DNA from: Fistulifera solaris
Lineage: Eukaryota > Bacillariophyta > Bacillariophyceae > Naviculales > Stauroneidaceae
Reading direction: 5' to 3'
DNA: 64,000 nucleotides
NCBI GenBank assembly: GCA_030295235.1
Contig: AP026150.1
Coordinates: 1 to 64,000 of the forward strand
Position numbers and translations under genes: made by a program. A model generated the notes under the pieces. That model did not search any database. It saw nothing but the letters and a program-made list of their open reading frames with translations, and was not told the origin of the DNA. Below are positions 12,053-23,300 of the stretch, piece after piece; within the stretch, counting starts at the first letter, position 1, and the number at the start of each line of letters is the position of its first letter.

Positions 12053-13094
12053 TTACAATCCAGCGCCATTGGGGCCCGAATATTCTGCCTCGGTTAGCTC
12101 TCTATTATTAGGAGCTTCAGTCAACGCGCAATCGTCCCAGCAATTGCCTGTTCCGCAGCATGACGACGTGCATCGTTGGTTTGGGCCGCAATCAGCACTT
12201 GAAGTGCACGGGGAAACATTACTGCAAAAATCATTGCGCCAACAAAATGGGTTTCCTTCTGTGTCAAGGTCGCAAACGCAAACCGAGAATCCGTCCGGAG
12301 CAGGGTATTGCGTGCATAACGTAAGTTGATCGAAGCACGTCCAATCAAAAGCATTTGGACAGGAGCAAGAACCATTGTCTTCGTGAGAGCAGGCCCCTGT
12401 CTCATCACAAAAGTCATCGGTACACGGATCATTGTCATCGCACAAGGCTGGAGAGCAAACAGAGCACTCTGTTCCGGCGTTTCCTCGACCTGGATCCGAT
12501 CCGTCTGCCAAAACGCAATGAGGGAAACTTGGGGGACACTTTGTAATCAAAGCAAGAATCAATCAACCATTTAGAGCCCAAATACAGAAAACACACATCA
12601 AGCAACAATCTACTTACGCCTCTGTCCTTACTAGCAAGACTCGTATCGACACATTTTGCAACACAGTTGGTGCCGGGGGTCCAAATGGCAGGGCTTGCGC
12701 CGCTGTCGTTGACGCAGACGGGTGCTTCGGGCGGGCAGCCGTCGTCAATGTCTCTGGGGTCGCTCGTGGCCGAAATAGAGTTGAAGCAGACAGCACAAGC
12801 GGTACCTTCTGCGTTTGCAGCCAACTGGCGACCTCCGACACAGACGCGGAACTCTTCGTCGCAACCTTCGTCCGGGGCAGTTTGACCGGCATTACTTGGG
12901 AAGCGAGAATTGATGCACAACGCGCAGTGATGTCCGGCGTTTCCACCGACCACCTGACCTCCATTGGCGTACACGCAAGTAGGAAAGTCTTCGTTACATC
13001 CTTGATCAATCACCCCTTTTCCGAGATCGCGGCAAGTCTGAGCCGAAGTCGGTGCTGCAAGCAAGAGAAGTGAAGCAATAGCAGAGATACGCAT
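12053..13094 (-). CDS. Secreted Cys-rich protein with four internal repeats and a CTDC repeat (gene 1)
   Basis: Exons 13094-12618 and 12538-12053, 320 aa. Signal peptide about residues 1-19 (MRISAIASLLLLAAPTSAQ). Four tandem modules follow the pattern GC-x5-6-C-V, then C-x2/3-C: IDQGC, PDEGC and DDGC in exon 1 and CPPSFPHC in exon 2. Next is a Dictyostelium-type CTDC repeat (CDDNDPCTDDFCDETGAC), then a Cys-rich tail with SSCCGTGNC. The start is set by homology with the two relatives and by an intron at 13095-13178 in the 5' leader whose AG touches the ATG. The stop TAA lies within a GTAAGT string at 12051-12056, so one more 3' exon cannot be excluded. Secretion and disulphide richness suggest a wall, matrix or surface role; no enzymatic motif is seen. 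Confidence 0.88.
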
Positions 13095-13178
13095 CTTTAT
13101 TGAGTTTTTAGCTGAATAGCAGAGTAAGTCACACAAGCGCAGGTGATGGTTTGCATTTATTGAGCGTTGTTGACTTAC
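13095..13178 (-). other. 5'-leader intron ending at the ATG of Cys-rich gene 1
   Basis: On the minus strand, AAG|GTAAGT (donor at 13178) and AAAG|ATG (acceptor at 13095) bound an 84-bp intron. The two intact relatives have an intron at the same place, which supports both the intron and the start codon. Confidence 0.7.
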
Positions 13179-14540
13179 CTTGAAAGTTTAATACAAGCGA
13201 CGATGTATGCGAAATATTGCGAGCGGAGCGATTTATGCAATGAAAAAATCTTTTGAGAATTTGCCTTGCAATCGCAAGCTCCATGTGTCAAGTACGGTAT
13301 GGTACGTTAGGTTACGATAGACGGTAGGTGTTGGCAGGTCGCACTCGCATGCTCTATGACATTTTTGCGATTTAAGATAGCAGCTACTATTTGTTATTCT
13401 GAGCATGATTCTACAATTCTTCAGGTTTCAAAGGATAAGAAATCAGAGTTCAGATTGGCTTTTTGGAACTGGAACGTCTTTAAAGCTGTTTTTAGTCTTT
13501 ATATCACGGGATCACGGGTGTCACGGAAGATTTAAGACGCAAGTAATGGAACAAAGGCTGTTCCAATCACGAATGTCACATTTGCAATGTGCAATGCGCG
13601 AGTTGGGCGCGAATAGAAGCGAATTACTTGTTCTGTAAAGTTGGCTTGTGGCTGGCTGATTGCCAGTCCCAAGGTGTAAGAGCTAGTTTGAATACGCGAA
13701 TTGCGATATCCGATACCACATACGAGTTCACGTACTAGTAGGATATCCTCGCGAATATTGAAGAAAGCATCCAGCATTTAGTTTCTGAAGCCGAACTCTG
13801 AACTCCGAGAATGGATCGTCTTTCGTCCTACGTTTTTGCAAGCTGCATACTGTCAAGGGTCATGTGTCATGTGTCGATTTTGTCCAAAACCCAAAAGGTA
13901 TTTTGACGGAACACGGAACTGCTTAGTAGAGTAGCCAGTAAGTTGTAAGTTTAACGTTTAACTAAACTCCAGTAACCGGATTACCTTGATCATTGCCGAC
14001 TGCCGACTGCCGACTCTGCCGACTGCCGAGGAACGAGGAGGACGCAGAACGCAGAACGTTTCAGTCAAAATAATCGCCACATAGCACATAGTCACACCCG
14101 TTTACACAGAACACAACGCGAGGAATCCGCGTTAATGTCTGTACAAGCATTTTCTCATAAACTAAAGTTCGGCTTTTGACTTGACACGTCTCAAGTTCCA
14201 GTGAAAACGACAGTGAGCGTCAGAGTCTAGACAGCCCGGAGCCAATGACATTCCTCCACAATCCATTCCTATTCGTGACTCGTGTTTTTAAGCCCCTCGC
14301 GGAACTCAAGTTACAAATTTACATGGCTCATCCTTGGTACAAAAGCGGAAAAAATTCTACATACGCATTTTTGTACTATGTAGTATAACTATAACAAAGA
14401 CTGTAGACCGTGTGTCAAACGACAATTACTGCATGCGATGCATTCAGGAATGTGAGGACGTCCAAAGAAAGAGTTGGTTGCAATTTTGGAATGATCAACT
14501 GGGCTCCAAATTGACATTCTCAAAACAAATTACCATCAGG
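13179..14540. other. Intergenic, rich in short direct duplications
   Basis: No gene seen. The stretch is crowded with back-to-back 6-9-bp duplications, such as the TGCCGAC series at 13993-14029, CGCAGAA twice at 14043-14056, and GTCATGT twice near 13860. At 14155-14310 it holds one arm of an inverted dispersed repeat listed separately. The end of the stretch is the presumed promoter/leader of the inverted Cys-rich pseudogene. Confidence 0.55.
14155..14310 (+). repeat. Dispersed repeat, arm 1
   Basis: About 150 bp that recurs in inverted orientation at 19665-19799. Shared landmarks include TTCGGCTTTTGAC, GACAGTGAGCGTCAGAGTC and TTTTTAAGCCCCTCGC. Here it lies about 230 bp upstream of the signal-peptide ATG of the plus-strand Cys-rich pseudogene. 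Confidence 0.75.
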
Positions 14541-15523
14541 ATGCTTTCATTTGGTGTTATCATCTTCCCTGGAGTATTCCTAAATACTGTTTGGGCTTAG
14601 AGGCGGGGATCTCATTGTGAGGTAAAAAAACGTGTCGAAATTTGGCAAGCTTGGGTGCTTTTGATGAAGGATGCAGTGCCACGGCCCCTTCTGTGTCGAT
14701 GCGAAAGGTTTCGGAGTGACTGACGGCAATACTGGAGACCATTGTGCGTATTGCATCCATTTATCTCAACCAAATGGTGTAAACCGCGTGTGCACGAGTG
14801 ACCGAACGCTCAAGAAGATCAATCAGGGTGGCACCATGTACGCCGTGTGTTTCAACACGGTTCTGTCCGACCAGAATCCCAATAAGTTCGATGGTGGCTG
14901 TCTTCCCTTCGCTCCCATATGTGTAGACGATCGAAATAGAAGGCCCAAGCCAGGGAAGCTAGGGACAGCTTGTGTCGCCCAGTGCGTCGACACGAGTCTC
15001 GCTGGGAAAGATCAGGGGTTACGTTTGTTGCTGTTTTGTTCTTTACATACGGGGTAACTGCTACTTTCAATCATTCAACAACAGTGTCTTGATCACTACC
15101 CAACTTGCACGATGCCAGACGGATCGGATCCAGGTCTCGGGAATCCTGGAGTTAAATATGCATGTACTTCAACTTCCTGTGACGATGAAGATTTGTGCAC
15201 GCGCGAGACGTGTCATCCCAAACGTGGTTGTTTGTATAGTTCGGTCTTTCCTGGTTTGGATCCTTTCGAGGAAACCTGTAAAGTAGCTACCGAATGGACG
15301 TGCGAAGAACCTGTTTCGATTTGCACACAATCTTTCATTGACGGTGGTTTTCGTTGCCGATGTCAGTTGGATGTTGAAGGAAAAATCAGTGTGTACGCGA
15401 CACGATCGCTGTCAAATTTTACCTGAATGTACGACGAATGGTGATTGTGGCCCCCAAGGCAAATACGCTTCGACATGTTGCCCTGGCTACACTAGTCACT
15501 ATGTGTGGAAGATTGTGCTTTGA
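14541..15523 (+). pseudogene. Inverted decayed Cys-rich CTDC-family gene
   Basis: The only family member on the plus strand. A hydrophobic signal peptide starts at 14541 (MLSFGVIIFPGVFLNTVWA) and ends in a TAG at 14598-14600. The mature N-terminus (TCRNLASLG) resumes near 14629, and a frameshift precedes FCVDAKGFG. The repeats continue (GDHCAYC, FDGGCLPFAPICVDD, GTACVAQCVDTSLAGKDQG). The intron donor is degraded (GGGGTTACG instead of GGG|GTAAGT). The second exon holds MPDGSDPGLGNPGV, a CTDC-like CDDEDLCTRETC and, after another frameshift, STCC. At least one nonsense and two frameshift changes make this a pseudogene. Confidence 0.8.
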
Positions 15524-15736
15524 CTTAGGCGTCGTTCCTGTTTCAAGAACACTTAAGTAACCTATTTGTGTCAATCTATAAAGAATGACTTTTCAAATGA
15601 GCCATATAACCATTAAATGTAACTGATAAATGTTCCGTAACGACCTGCACATGGATGGCGACGCTGATTTTTTTACTGTAAAGTTCCAGTAAGCTTTGAG
15701 TACCGGCCCTTCACAACAAACTACCCTTTTCTGATT

Positions 15737-16533
15737 TTACTCATCCTTCTGTTGATCCGGACGCGCCTCCGGTGCACGAAGGTGGCGCGTGGGAGGAATG
15801 GGGACGTGGTAGCAACCGGTGTCAGGATCACAAAAGTCGTCCGTGCAAGGATCGCCGTCATTACAAGTCGCAGGAGAGCACTTGGCGCACTTGACTCCAG
15901 GAACTCCGATGCAGGGATCGGATCCATCTGCCAAGACACAGATGGGGAATTTTCGGGAGCACTATTTTTTTAAAAACAGAGATGCAATAATCAGCCGTCA
16001 GAACGAATGCAAATTCATGAAAGTCCATAAGATCACCTATTCAGCAACAAACTTACCCCCTGATCGGAACCAGTGAGGCTCGTATCGACACACTTGGCAA
16101 CGCACTGAGTACCTCGCGTACGTATCGGCGGATCCGCTCCGCTATCGTTGACGCAAACTGGTGCCTCGGGAGGACATCCGTCATCCATGTCGTTGGGGTC
16201 GCTGAACGACTGGAGCGAATTGACGCAGACGGCACAATCTTTTCCTTCCACGTTCGCTGCCAACGGACGATCGCCGACACAGACGCGGAACTCTTCATCG
16301 CAGCCTTCGTCGGGGGCGGTTTGACGGGTGCTCAATGGGAATTGAGAGTTGATGCAAAGAGCGCAGTGATGTCCAGTGACTCCATGGGCCGCAGCACCAT
16401 TCTGATGCACGCAAATGGGAAGATCCTCGGTACAGCAATCATCAATCACGCCTTTACCTTTATCTGTACACGGAGGTTGAGCCACGGTAGACGTCGCAAA
16501 GAAGAGCAAAGCAACAATAGAAGAGAAATGCAT
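15737..16533 (-). CDS. Secreted Cys-rich CTDC protein, short form (gene 2)
   Basis: Exons 16533-16057 and 15961-15737, 233 aa. Signal peptide MHFSSIVALLFFATSTVAQ. It has the same four-module array as its neighbours (DDCC, PDEGC, DDGC, then CSRKFPIC in exon 2) and a CTDC repeat (CNDGDPCTDDFCDPDTGC). The chain then ends in a short Pro/Arg-rich tail (HLRAPEARPDQQ) and lacks the roughly 85-residue Cys-rich C-terminus of genes 1 and 3. The last CTDC cysteine is also missing. Either the gene was truncated by a 3' deletion or the short form is functional. A 5'-leader intron at 16534-16612 ends directly at the ATG, as in genes 1 and 3. Confidence 0.85.
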
Positions 16534-16612
16534 CTGAAAAGGAACTCAAGTGAGAGGGGATCTTTTCGGAATTTTGTAGAAGAGAGAGGGAAAGCAAGCG
16601 ACGATAGCTTAC
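16534..16612 (-). other. 5'-leader intron ending at the ATG of Cys-rich gene 2
   Basis: Minus strand AAG|GTAAGC (donor at 16612) to TTTTCAG|ATG (acceptor at 16534), 79 bp, in the same position as in genes 1 and 3. Confidence 0.72.
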
Positions 16613-17906
16613 CTTAAATGCTCGATGAAATCAACGCAGTGCGAATTTTGAGTTGATCGAATTTGTGAGATAATTTATTTTTCACGAGATCTGCTCTGAT
16701 CCATCAAGTTCAAAGCATCCAAATGCAGCAGGTTGGTAGACAATCTACGCAATCAATCTCCCACGCGCGAGATGAATGCTGTGTGCTGTGCACACTTCCG
16801 ACCTTTCCGAGTCTTTGACGTTCGAACGGGCAACATTCATTCGAACAGCAAGTTGTGATATGATTACGTAGGGGCAATGACGCAGCGTTTCTTTGGAAAC
16901 AATTGCCGATGATGACACTGGAACTTCTGCGGTCACGAATGAAACAGAGACAATATGAACAAAAACACAGCGCGCGGGTTTTGGTTTGAGGACGTCTCGT
17001 GATTAAGCCCAGCGTTACAGATTACACATACGGTTTGTCATATGCGTTTGACGTTTGGCCAGCATTCAAAACTCAAAACAATGAAAATCGTAAATATCGC
17101 TCAGCTGCCCTCTATAAATAGTTCTCGGTGTCGGACAAATTGAGAGGAGGTCGTTAACCGTTAACCGTTAACGTTAAACCGCAACCCCGAACCCCGAGTG
17201 CTTGAAAGGGCTTAAAAACGGACAAAGCTAGTGAATCACGAATCGCAAATGCAACCTGCCCTCTGCCCTCTACGCAAAAAGCCCGACGTAAGACATACGG
17301 AGTAACACATAATCGCGTTTGCTCGTCAATAAGTTTCTGATCAAAACAACCTAAAGTTGCCGAGAGGCCATAGGGGCTGGCTGTATTGTAAACTACAATG
17401 GACACTAAAAGATTCTTAAATACTGTACTCCGTATTACTTTCTATGTACAAGTTCCTCCATGTTCCAGCGAAAGAAGACATAGAGTTTGAGGGGAATTTG
17501 AACTCACTATAGACACAAAATGTAAATTATTTTTTGCCACGACCGGATTTTTAGTCGTGAGCCATGAGTCGTTTGTTCGTGCACCGTGCACCAAGCGTGC
17601 TGCCATCTTTCTGTTCAACAAAATGTTGTCATTATAGTTATAAAGCCTGTTCCATCGCACAATTAAGCGATTGAAAAGTATAGGAGAAGAAGAAGCATTA
17701 CCATCATCTACAGTAAAAAACTAGAAAAGTCCACGATGGTGACAAACGCTTTTACTTGTACCATTATGTCATTATGTTTTTGTTTGATTTGCCATCGTGA
17801 GCAGTCCTTTCCTGGAACTAATGCATGCAATTGACTGTTTCTCTGTTTTTGGTGTCCTTGTTGATTGAATATATGTAATATAGAAGGCAAGAATGAGTCT
17901 TCGTTC
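16613..17906. other. Intergenic, about 1.3 kb
   Basis: Upstream region of Cys-rich gene 2 and 3' flank of gene 3. It contains a TATAAATAG string near 17113 (plus strand, no gene follows it), a GTTAACC mini-array near 17153-17177 and short duplications (CTGCCCTC twice near 17260). No gene recognised. Confidence 0.5.
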
Positions 17907-18946
17907 TTAGTTTCCGGTCGTGGTCGGACCCGATGGCTGACCGTCAACGCGTGCTTCATCAAATGGGTTATCACCGCATTCGGGCAAACAATGGCCTTCT
18001 CCGCAGCATGTCGAAGCACATCTCGTGCTTTCGGGGCAGTCCGCATTCGAAGTACATTCCACAAGTCCCTCGCAGCTTATGTCTGGCCAGCAGAATGGGG
18101 CACCTTCAGTGTCGACGTCGCACAGACAAAAGTCCACCCCCGAGCAAAGGGGGAAGGGATCGCCACACTGCCAATCCACCGCACCTGCATCACACACGCA
18201 AGAGCCGTTGTCGACGGAGTAGCAACCGAAGTAGGGATCGCAATAGTCGTCCGTGCACGGATTGCCGTCATCGCAGATGGCGGGTGTGCAGAACGAACAT
18301 TTCACTCCAGCGTTCTGATAACCGGGGTCTGTTCCGTCTTCTAAAACGCAATATGGGTAGTTACGGGGACACTTTTCATTGAAACAATAAAATAACCGTG
18401 AGTCAGGACCCGGGCGAAAATTGGACGTTTTTCACAGTAAAGGCACACTACTGGAATACTACTTACCCCAACGTCCAAGCCATAATAATCCGTATCGACG
18501 CAATCTGCAATACATTTGGTCCCTGGCTTTCGCAAAGCCGGTTCCGTGCCGTCATCATTGACACAAATGGGTGCTTCAGGTGGGCATCCATCGTCAATGT
18601 CGTTGGGGTCAATGCTGCTTGGAATCGAATTCACACAAACGGCACAGGCGGTCCCTTCAACATTGGCGGCCAACGGGCGTGCGCCGACGCAAACTCGGAA
18701 GTCGCCGTCGCAACCTTCATCGGGTTCCACTTGCCAGAAGCGATTAGGCTGCTGCGAGTTGATGCACAGAGCGCAATGATGTCCACGGTTGCCACCGACC
18801 ACTTGGCCACCATTGCGGTACACGCAAATGGGTGTTTCTTCATTGCATCGTTGGTCGATTACCCACTGGCCGAGATCACGACAATTAGTTTGAGCCCCGG
18901 CAAGCCCTGCAAACAATAGAGAAAGAAGAATGAAAGGTAGACGCAT
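17907..18946 (-). CDS. Secreted Cys-rich protein with four internal repeats and a CTDC repeat (gene 3)
   Basis: Exons 18946-18467 and 18371-17907, 314 aa. Signal peptide MRLPFILLSLLFAGLAGAQ. The four modules (DQRC, PDEGC, DDGC, CPRNYPYC) are followed by a complete CTDC repeat (CDDGNPCTDDYCDPYFGC) and a Cys-rich tail with DWQC, FCLCDVDTEG and STCCGEGHC. An in-frame upstream ATG at 18958 would add MPLQ, but the start at 18946 matches the relatives and follows directly on a leader intron (18947-19016, GTACGT...TTTGCAG|ATG). Closest in architecture to gene 1. Extracellular role inferred; no catalytic motif seen. Confidence 0.88.
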
Positions 18947-19016
18947 CTGCAAAGGCATACCCAGTGAGATGGTTTTGGGGAAATGTATTACCTCAACGTG
19001 AGCGATTATTACGTAC
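18947..19016 (-). other. 5'-leader intron ending at the ATG of Cys-rich gene 3
   Basis: Minus strand AAAG|GTACGT (donor at 19016) to TTTGCAG|ATG (acceptor at 18947), 70 bp, equivalent to the leader introns of genes 1 and 2. Confidence 0.68.
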
Positions 19017-20393
19017 CTTTAGTATTTGATGATAAAATGTTGAGCAAATATTTGCGAACGGATTGATTTTATGAGATGATCTTGCGTGTGAGATCTGAAT
19101 TGCGAACCGAAAGATCCAAGCTGTCACTCGTAAGCTGCCAGCACGACTTGGCATTTTTGTTCTTCATTGCACCGAGATTCATCAGTGTTCATAGATCTGA
19201 AGATTCAAAAAGAACCATCTTTTGAAAGCGTGATAGCTTTTAGGAATAAGATATCACAAATCAAACAATGGGGCTGAGGTGCAAAGAATGTAAGCACAGG
19301 AATCACGACTCAAGAGGCAATCCGCCAAGCCGAGATAAGTACTTCAAAATGAGATGCGAATCCTTCACACTGCAAAAGAATGCTATCCATGACAAACGGA
19401 AACACCCCGATGTTCATGCTATGCAAATTGCGAAACGAAGCGAACTTGTTCCACGCTCCCTAGGACATAAAAGGGTTTCGAAAACCTTGGATATATTTGC
19501 AGTCGCTGGAACATTTAGGAGCTTGTACGGTGACAACTCGATTTTGTCTAGCTTCTAACTAATCGTGAGATTAGTCGTTTTTTCATCCTTCATGCTAATA
19601 GAGATGGAACGAAATGATTATGTTATGCATCTTAATTTGTAATATTTCCTTTTGGTTTTGTTCCGAGTTCTGCGAGGGGCTTAAAAACGACTAGTCACGT
19701 GTAGGAATGGGTCCGGCCTGTCTCGACTCTGACGCTCACTGTCATTCTCACTGGATCTTGAGAGGTGTCAAAAGCCGAAATTTAGTTTGTTAGAATATGC
19801 TTATACGGAAGCAATAGTTTGAACGGAGTAATTTCAAAGACAATCCACGATTCAAGAAACTCGTGAGTGAACGGCGAGAAACTAGGGGGTTGTACAGTAC
19901 AAGAAACGAAAACAAACACAAGGGGAAAAACACAAGGTCTTGGCGTGTACGGTACAAGGAAGACCAAGCGTTCTCCTTAGTTTCTTTTGATGGTGTGGTC
20001 CGAGAATCTGTAGGCGGCCGCGATCTCACCGCGTTTTGTATGCAAGCTCAACGTCAAGTTAGAAACAATCCTACTGAGAAAGAAAAGCAAGCGATGTCGC
20101 TAGCAGACTTTTGTTTGTTGGAGGTTGGAGGGCATCGTTTGAGAAGCTTGTGTCATGATTACTTGTCGTCTGTCCGGTACTTGTCATTTAGGTCTGATCT
20201 GTTTCTGAGTACCGATTTCGGAGCATCCTATATCGCTCGTCATCGTCGCTTTTCACAGCAACAAATGCATCCACTTCTCTAACAGCAAGAAGGGCTTTTC
20301 TTATGATTCACTTATTCTTTATGAAATGTTATTCTTTCTGATTGTTCTTATGAAAACATGTTGTGACTTTTCTGCGCTTGATTGTGCGCAAAA
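19017..20393. other. Intergenic, about 1.4 kb
   Basis: Promoter side of Cys-rich gene 3 and 3' flank of copy 2. It contains arm 2 of the dispersed repeat (19665-19799). Two modest open frames (19268-19558 and 19863-20282, plus) have no recognisable motifs and are not called as genes. Confidence 0.5.
19665..19799 (-). repeat. Dispersed repeat, arm 2 (inverted relative to arm 1)
   Basis: The reverse complement of this stretch aligns with 14155-14310, including TTCGGCTTTTGACA, GACAGTGAGCGTCAGAGTC and TTTTTAAGCCCCTCGC, with a ~20-bp length difference in the middle. The arms flank the 15.7-18.9 kb part of the Cys-rich cluster. Confidence 0.75.
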
Positions 20394-23300
20394 TTACGCA
20401 AGCGACTGAAATAAATCGCTTGCAGAAAAGAGATCCGTGAAGCCGTCTCCGCTTGCGATGTGTCGATTGGGAAGGCAGTAATCTAAATCGGCTTCCGAGC
20501 TCACTCCCATCCACTCAACAACCCCATTCCACACAGAATCCCAACTGGTGGTAGGAATAATGCGTCCGCGACCGATATTCAGAGGACTGCTTGCCGTAAT
20601 ATCCGAAGGATATTCACCCAATATATTTCCTCCTTTCACATCACCGCCAATAATCCAGTAATGACCTCCCCAAGCGTGGTCGGATCCGGCTCCACTGTTA
20701 CTCGTTATCGTTCTAGCGAAATCAGACGTGACTACAAGAGTTACCTTGTCCCAGACGTTCTTGGCTTTTAATTCTTGTACGAGACAACGCAACGCATCAT
20801 TGAGTTCGAGCAACTTGGTGCGCAAGTTCAGTTTCATTTGATCGTGATGATCCCAACCGGCAATGTCCGTGAAGAAAACTTCACGATTCTTTTGACGTGC
20901 CTGGCGACTGAGAATGAATTTCGAGATCATGGCCATCTTTTCGGAAGTACTGCCCGGAAGCGCGGGCCAGTGGCTTTCCAAAACCGCCGCATCGATTTGC
21001 GCTTTCATCTTGCTGGCTTCCCGGGCACCTTTGACTATTTGTTCGGACCAGGTTTGACCAAACAAGGAACTATGCAAGTGGCTGACAGAATTGAACTCTT
21101 CAACGTGAGATTGAAGGTTGAATGTCTCGACGCTGGGTCGGCGATCGAAAACTGTGGGGCCTTTACGACTGGCTATAACCGGACGCGGCTGTTCGCCCCG
21201 GATCGATTCTGTTACGACGGAGGCTTTGTCGATTGAAATGGAACTCGCTGCAAAGCCTCGATCGGTCAATCGCGACACAAGGCGGCCCAATACACCGGAA
21301 CCGGCGGCCTTATTATGGGGATCTACCGCTTGTGTCGCCCTGGTCATGGCATTGTGAGCAAAGAGACCTATTTTGGTGCGAAAAATGTAATCCTTGCGGT
21401 CAACACCGGCTTGGTCGATCATTCCGGTGTTTGCGAAAAACGTCAGATCGCCATCGTCGTACAGTTCTTTTAACAGGGTCAATTCATCGTGCAAGGCGAA
21501 TTGACTGCACGGCTGTCCCCACTGGGCGTCGACGTCAATGAGCAGCGTCCTTTCGGCTTCCGTAAAAGCCAAATCGCCTCGTTCGGTGGTATACTGGTCG
21601 CGCAACGATGTCCCGGCGGCATTGGCTCCGGTACAGGTGTGAGGAACCAAGACGTTGAACGAATCGTACCCTCCTTCAAGAAGCAAAAAGATAACGGCTT
21701 TGTAGTCGTCTCCGCTGACGGAGGATGACGGTGGAGCTTCCGGTGGAAAAATTCGATTGGTATTTCGCGAAACGGCATTCGTATGGAATTCCGGTGTCGA
21801 AAGAATGACCTCCTGAATTTGAATCATTGCTTGCTGTGGGTTCGATTGTGCAAGAATATCGTCGTAAATTTCAATTAACCTATTTCGCTTGGTTGTTTCC
21901 GACAACAAGCGGCCGGAGGTCAACAAAATAGCGATCTCATCAATGATTTCGGAGGATGAGTCCAGTGCTAGTGAAGGTGAATACGTTAGGTGACCTCGTC
22001 CGTACGTGGAATCGCCGAGCACGCGCAGACGCTCGTTTGTGCTACGACCAATTCCGAAGCCTTCATAAGCATTGTCGAGTCCGTATTTTAGCAGACTGTT
22101 CATTCCGTTGGAAAGAGCCACAGCATTGGGACCGTTAACGACCATGCACTCGGGACAAACGAGTCCGGCGTTGCCAACAGGACCTACATTTCAGATAATG
22201 CGAGAAGGAGATGAGACAAAAACAAACCAGATGATCTTTTTTTCCTCCGTAAAGCTTACCAGAAGGTATGTACTCGGGTAAGAAGAAGGAGAATACATTG
22301 GGAACCTTGTGCGGTTGTTGACCAATCTTGTCCTGCAGATCCACTCCCAAGCGAATAAGGGGGTCAGTCAGGTCAGCTTCAAATTCAAGCGAGCGCAAAA
22401 GTCGGACGAACTTGCCGATTGGCTCTAAGATCGAACCGTGCGCTGGGTCTTTGTCTAGCACAAATGAACGACTTTCCCGGTCCAGTAACAGAGCAGCAAC
22501 CATGGCACCCAAGTCTCCATAACGTCCCGTTCCGAACGAGACGATCTTGTTGGTTGCGCCAAAGGTCTCGTATTTGCCTTGGCGGAATGCCGTTGCAATA
22601 ACGGAAATTAGGCGTGGCGAAGGATTGGAGTTGCCAAATCGCTGGCAAAAACGAATTGCAAGGAATGGGGCAACATTTTGGTGGTACTATAGAGGTAACG
22701 CAATTGAGTTCGACTCATGATCGTCACATTGTGGCAAACAATGGTACGCGCTCGCTAAACTTACGAAATAGTGATCGAGCCCTGCATCAGTCTCGTATGT
22801 GGCATCACGAACCTCTGGATAGCTGAGAGAAATGAAATGCGGTGGGTTGCGAAATGAAAGAGGCATGCTACCGTTTCCTAAAGTGACTATCGAGCGAACG
22901 TTTTTTCGGTACTGACGGATTCCGTTGTCATCCACAACTTCGAATATTGTTGCTTCCGTGTATTGGCCGTCTTTGCTGTGCATGATAACTCCACCGCCTA
23001 AGTTCGTTTTGGTTAGTTGGCCGTTTTCAGGGACGAAGGCCCCGATGAATAGTTGCTCAAGCACCTGTCCGCGTGTTGGCTTTGTTCGGAAAACAACTTC
23101 TTCGGATACATTTGTCGGACAAACACAGAGATTATCCGAAAAGTCTCTTGTACAGCCCAGATTGGCGCATGAATTTTCGTACGACTGTAAAAAGTTTTCG
23201 ACACCGTTGAACCATTCCACGCGGAAATATGTTTTGCTGTCCTCGCGTACGGTGTTTAAGATGCGATTCGGGTCGGTAACGCCAGCGGCTTTGTGCACAA

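Noticed and set aside
13993-14029. Possible CRISPR-like or satellite array (TGCCGAC units)
   Set aside because: Units are 7 bp with no spacers and the array is under 40 bp; ordinary slippage duplication in a eukaryotic spacer.
17113-17121. TATAAATAG as a promoter
   Set aside because: On the plus strand with no plus-strand gene downstream; neighbouring genes are on the minus strand.
19863-20282. 139-codon plus-strand frame
   Set aside because: No signal peptide, domain or family similarity, and it overlaps no conserved region. Likely chance.
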